Positions 41,426 through 44,772 of a stretch of 44,772 bases of DNA are shown here, piece after piece. Source of the DNA: an uncultured Saprospiraceae bacterium. Its GTDB lineage: Bacteria > Bacteroidota > Bacteroidia > Chitinophagales > Saprospiraceae. The position numbers were made by a program, and so were the translations under genes. The DNA is taken from NCBI GenBank assembly GCA_937928405.1, contig CALFWZ010000043.1, positions 1 through 44,772 of the forward strand, read 5' to 3'. Each line of letters starts with the position of its first letter. The stretch's first letter is position 1. The notes beneath the pieces were generated by a model. It worked only from the letters and a program-made list of their open reading frames with translations. It did no database searches and was not told the origin of the DNA.

Positions 41426-42700
41426 TTAAGGCACACAAATTCCATCAGTGTGAGTTTTTTTAAGATACCAATTTGGAGGACCAACAGGAAATTGTTTGAA
41501 TACTCTTTTGATCACTGCTTTACCAAGTAGAGTCTGGTTTTCATCTGCAGTCCTATATTCTTGATTTAGATCGTAGCCAATCTTATCATTCATAGGTGAA
41601 CCATCTATGAAAACTTGTTCTACGAGGATATTATTAGCAATCCCAACTTTTAAGCCATGTGTATCTTTGATCCTATTCACCTGAGTAGCACCAATTGCAA
41701 AACTAGCGTTCTCAGGAGTTAAACCTTCAGGAAAAATTAATGAGGCTGCTTCATTTTTGGTCATAATATTATTTTGGTCCTTCCAAATTTCTCTAAGATC
41801 AGAAAGTTCAAACAATAATTCTGCACTAGTAAAAAACTCTGTAACCACATGACCTTGAAAATTTACTGCTCCTCCTCCAGTACAACTTACGGCAGCTAAA
41901 TAAACAAAATCTACCGCATTATTTGGGTAGTCTTCCATTTTCTCCCAAGAATCATCAGTTGCCATCCCCAGTTCCAATTTTAATGCTGTCGGTATGTTTT
42001 CATCTTTGGTAATAACCCATTCATTAAATGTAACATCTGAGTCTTTACAGGTTGATGAATTCGATAGTCTAAAATTTTGTGGATTTTCAGGAGTAGATCT
42101 ATCTTTAATTATTGAAATAACACTGATTTCACTTGAATTCCAGCTATCTAAAGTAAAAAGTTCTGCATTATCGCTTTGATAGATCCCAAAATCACTTCCG
42201 TATTGCTCTGTATAAGGTCTATAGCCTGCAATCCTATTAGAACCTCTAGTTGTTGAATTTACTTGTGAGTCATCTGCACTAAAAGATGCTTTACTACTTC
42301 CTTGATTAATTGTAAATTTAGTTTCATGACCCCCATTGTTAATACATTCAATAGGAATTTTAGTCTTTAATTCAATCCCTTCGGGACATCCAGATCCTCT
42401 ATATCTTATAGCATCAGCATCAGCATATCTTGACCCAAGAAGAAATCTTCCCTTAGAAGGCAATTTAATACTTATTGCGTTAGGAATAGGGTTTAGCCTC
42501 TCTATTGATGTATACTTAGAAAAGGAAATGGTACATGGAGCACACTCATATTCAATCCCATCCTCGTTTGAACTAGTGGTATTTGTAGTAACGGTGTTAC
42601 CTTCCTTATTCAAAGTTTCTTGTCCAAATATAACTTGGATACCTCCTGAAATCAAAACAAAAAACAGTGAAAGAACAATTTTATTTATATAATTTTTCAT
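41426..42700 (-). CDS. Secreted protein of unknown function
   Basis: 424 aa with a signal peptide (MKNYINKIVLSLFFVLISGG..IFGQ|ETLN). The mature protein opens with a Thr/Ser-rich stretch and a CAPC pair (YECAPCTISFSKYTS), has several further cysteines (GCPEGIEL, IECINNGG, CKDSDVTF, SCTGGGAVNF) and ends THTDGICVP. No T9SS tail and no family recognised. It lies 4 bp after the stop of the type A cargo gene and 111 bp before the next start, in one direction, consistent with an operon of exported proteins. It may be a partner or chaperone-like factor for the two T9SS cargoes, but nothing in the sequence proves this. Confidence 0.75.
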   Translation of the reverse strand: MKNYINKIVLSLFFVLISGGIQVIFGQETLNKEGNTVTTNTTSSNEDGIEYECAPCTISFSKYTSIERLNPIPNAISIKLPSKGRFLLGSRYADADAIRYRGSGCPEGIELKTKIPIECINNGGHETKFTINQGSSKASFSADDSQVNSTTRGSNRIAGYRPYTEQYGSDFGIYQSDNAELFTLDSWNSSEISVISIIKDRSTPENPQNFRLSNSSTCKDSDVTFNEWVITKDENIPTALKLELGMATDDSWEKMEDYPNNAVDFVYLAAVSCTGGGAVNFQGHVVTEFFTSAELLFELSDLREIWKDQNNIMTKNEAASLIFPEGLTPENASFAIGATQVNRIKDTHGLKVGIANNILVEQVFIDGSPMNDKIGYDLNQEYRTADENQTLLGKAVIKRVFKQFPVGPPNWYLKKTHTDGICVP

Positions 42701-42704
42701 ATCG

Positions 42705-44141
42705 TTAGTTTTTAGTAATTATAAGTTTTGTTGGTGTTGAAAATTCTGTTTTTAAGAAATAAACTCCACTTGGAATATCTTTAACACCAATTGAATAATT
42801 GTTCTCGCCTAGAACTAATTCAATAGCACGCTCAAACATCAACTTTCCAGAAATATTGAATATCTGTAAAACATCAGGTTCTGAATTTTCTGCAATTATT
42901 CGCACATTTACAATATTGGACGCAGGATTAGGGAAAACCTTAATGTTAGTTTTTTGATCAAGAGGAATAGCATTTGATTCCGTAGTCTTATCTTTTACCT
43001 CAGCTTCAAAATTTTCATTTTGGCTAATAATGTGAATCTTTCCAGATTCTTCTGATTCACCTTTTTGTAAAAGGTTGTACTTTACAAAATCATATGAAGA
43101 ATTCTCAAGACGCAATTCCCAATCGTCCTCAACATCCATTTTAGCATTAAACGTCCCCCAATTTGCAGTAATTTCATTTACAGTTTCTTCTAAGCGTGCA
43201 TCATCGTTTTTAGGGAAATATGGGACTGGACAATGAGCATCAGAAAATTCTTCTATAATATCCCAACATTCATAATTAATGTTGTTACAGTTATCCCTAA
43301 TTTGCGCACAGTAAGTACCAGGGCTATTAACTTTTCGAAACGCTCCTGAATTATCTCCATCTAGCCATGCGATTTCAAAAGGCCCAAAACCACCTGTTGG
43401 TGCTACATTTATCCAACCATAAACTCGGTAGTTTATTTGAAGACCAACATATGTAACCGTGGCAATGCAAATATTATTTGTGCTAGCATTTATGATAATT
43501 GGTTCATCCAATCTTGGAATTTCAATACAGGATACAAAAAAACAGCTTGAACATGCTGGTGCTACATCTTCGGTTGGAGTGATCGTTACACAATATTCAC
43601 CAGGATGCAATTCAGCTGGATAGGCAGTTGTTTGACCATTAGACCATTCGAAATTTACACTTGGTTCTCCAATTGAATTTCTAGCACATTCTCCTACATC
43701 TGAAAAAATCATCACGACTTGATCGATAGTCTCAGAGGAACAAATAGCCTCTTGAATCTCAAAGGGGAAATAACCTGCAAGCATATTGGTGCAATTTGAC
43801 CCTGAAACAGTAAAACACTTATTTATCTGAGCGGCTTCCTCTTGATCACAAATAAAAGCAGTGGCCTCAAGACAGTATGTCCCAGGATTGAGGTTTGTTG
43901 CTTCGCAAGAAACTTCTCCGTTAATAATATCTGTTTCTGTAAAGAAACAACTTGCTATTTCACCATTACTATTAGTCCAAATTATTTCATAAGGAGCAAA
44001 ATCTTCTAGTGGATCAACAATAGTTGCCATAATTGACCCAGTATTTGGCCCATTTGCGTCTATACTACTAACCGAAACTGTTTGAGACAGCAATAAAAGT
44101 GGTATAAAAAAGAAAAGAGAGGTTAAAACTTTAGCTTTCAT
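42705..44141 (-). CDS. T9SS type A secreted protein with SprB-like repeats
   Basis: 478 aa with a signal peptide (MKAKVLTSLFFFIPLLLLSQ|TVSV). About three SprB-like/Ig-like modules follow, each with FxPYEIxWxNG and PGxYCxxxT: DFAPYEIIWTNSNGE...LNPGTYCLEATAFICD, VNFEWSNGQTTAYPAELHPGEYCVTITP, GGFGPFEIAWLDGDNSGAF...SPGTYCAQIRDNC. The last 80 residues are a classic Por-secretion (type A) tail: VFPNPASNIVNVRII, LQIFNISGKLMFERAI, YSIGVKDIPSGVYFLKTEFSTPTKLIITKN. T9SS recognises this tail and removes it on export. It is the first gene of the four-gene minus-strand operon. No convincing promoter boxes were found upstream. Confidence 0.88.
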   Translation of the reverse strand: MKAKVLTSLFFFIPLLLLSQTVSVSSIDANGPNTGSIMATIVDPLEDFAPYEIIWTNSNGEIASCFFTETDIINGEVSCEATNLNPGTYCLEATAFICDQEEAAQINKCFTVSGSNCTNMLAGYFPFEIQEAICSSETIDQVVMIFSDVGECARNSIGEPSVNFEWSNGQTTAYPAELHPGEYCVTITPTEDVAPACSSCFFVSCIEIPRLDEPIIINASTNNICIATVTYVGLQINYRVYGWINVAPTGGFGPFEIAWLDGDNSGAFRKVNSPGTYCAQIRDNCNNINYECWDIIEEFSDAHCPVPYFPKNDDARLEETVNEITANWGTFNAKMDVEDDWELRLENSSYDFVKYNLLQKGESEESGKIHIISQNENFEAEVKDKTTESNAIPLDQKTNIKVFPNPASNIVNVRIIAENSEPDVLQIFNISGKLMFERAIELVLGENNYSIGVKDIPSGVYFLKTEFSTPTKLIITKN

Positions 44142-44633
44142 GAATCCTGATTTTTATGAATTTTAGCTTAAACTAAATAATGCTCTTATTAGCGTCTATT
44201 CATTTTATGAAAATAAATGTTAAATAAGATGTGTAAATGCCAAACCTAGTCATTCTCTTAGACATTCTTAATACCATTTTTACCCATAAATCAGGTTTCT
44301 GATTTCAATTAGGAAAAATAACTTTCTTGAGTTAAATAATTTTAAGACTTGTTTTTTGAATTTGTAGAGAAATTGTTTTATAGCTGATTGCTTATTAGTC
44401 AGGTTTCTGATTTTTTGCATCTAGTACAAATGGGGGATAAGAAAATGTGTTAAATTTTCTTTTTGTGAGAAGTTCTTTGATGTTTAAGTATTAAAAAGCA
44501 GAAAATGGGGTAGGGCTGATGACGGTATTCTAGATTATGAAGGCTAAGTTTTTGTTCATCCTGCTTTTGAGAATGTGCTTTAACCTGAAACAGCAAGAGA
44601 GTTAGAGTCTTTTATCATATTTTGCCAAATAAA
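44142..44633. other. 492-bp gap with two copies of a hairpin-forming 15-mer
   Basis: TCAGGTTTCTGATTT occurs at 44291-44305 and 44399-44413. At the first copy the flanks make AAATCAG-GTTT-CTGATTT, a perfect 7-bp stem; the second keeps TCAG/CTGA. No protein-like frame, RNA gene or clear promoter is visible in the rest. Confidence 0.5.
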
Positions 44634-44772
44634 GGGACTGTTCAAATAAAGTGTGTCAATCATATTTTGTAAATTTAATAAAAAAATAGATTGACATGAA
44701 AAAGAAGAAGTCACCCCGGATGTCAGATTTAGTAGCTGATGAAAAATTACGAGAAGAATTCAAGAAAGCGTT
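44634..44772 (+). mobile_element. Probable left end of an insertion sequence (cut by window end)
   Basis: The sequence GGGACTGTTCAAATAAAGTG (44634-44653), followed by TGTC, resembles terminal inverted repeats of IS256-like elements (GGGACTGTYCA...TGTGTC). A short non-coding stretch and then an ORF at 44696 follow, the usual layout at an IS left end. The right inverted repeat and the target duplication lie outside the window. Confidence 0.5.
44696..44772 (+). CDS. Start of a probable transposase (partial)
   Basis: Only 25 codons are visible: MKKKKSPRMSDLVADEKLRE, then EFKKA. The frame is open at the window end. The basic start followed by an acidic helix, 62 bp inside a candidate terminal repeat, fits an IS transposase, perhaps IS256 family. 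Too little is visible for a firm family call. Confidence 0.5.
   Translation, partial: MKKKKSPRMSDLVADEKLREEFKKA

Overview
The window comes from a Bacteroidota genome, most likely a Saprospiraceae-like or related marine or freshwater chitinophagal bacterium (lineage is inferred, not tested). The reasons are: several proteins end in type IX secretion system (T9SS) sorting domains of both type A and type B; there is a PorP/SprF-family protein and a PorE-like TPR/beta-propeller/OmpA protein; several intergenic regions carry the Bacteroidota promoter pattern (TTTG or TTG, 19-21 bp, TANNTTTG); and Shine-Dalgarno sites are largely absent. TGA, TAA and TAG all serve as ordinary stops, so the genetic code looks standard.

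Region 1 (1-10.2 kb) is a gliding/T9SS surface block. It holds the 3' 6.4 kb of a giant adhesin built from Ig/PKD-like repeats, a PorP/SprF protein, and a PorE-like OmpA protein closed by a strong terminator. Region 2 (10.4-22.0 kb) is one 11.4-kb gene for a second giant T9SS type B protein of about 3,800 codons. It has ten tandem SdrD B-like calcium-binding repeats and four to five copies of a module I do not recognise. Each giant gene is broken once by an in-frame TGA (425-427 and 11520-11522), while the frame continues unchanged on both sides.

Region 3 (22.0-32.0 kb) is mostly housekeeping and accessory metabolism. It holds a TauE/SafE-type exporter, a small membrane protein, an EVE-domain McrB-like ATPase without a visible McrC, a persulfide-dioxygenase/rhodanese fusion, a Dabb-domain lipoprotein, a family 2 glycosyltransferase, a T9SS type A secreted protein, a PAP2-family membrane phosphatase, a structured repeat region and a small beta-barrel protein. 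The exporter and the dioxygenase could act together: sulfide or persulfide is oxidised to sulfite, which is then exported.

Region 4 (32.1-38.4 kb) starts with tRNA-Ser(GCT), a tRNA pseudogene broken at the T-loop, and tRNA-Pro(TGG). Next to these lies an AT-rich two-gene operon on the minus strand. It encodes a 1,179-aa SF2 helicase with a C-terminal PD-(D/E)XK nuclease-like domain, and a 675-aa protein that I cannot assign but whose C-terminal half loosely resembles a MID-PIWI protein. This is the best candidate in the window for a poorly described system, plausibly anti-phage or anti-plasmid defence carried on an element inserted at a tRNA. Region 5 (38.5-44.1 kb) is a four-gene minus-strand operon of exported proteins, with one type B and one type A T9SS cargo flanking two unknown secreted proteins. 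The window ends in what looks like the left end of an insertion sequence (44634 onward).
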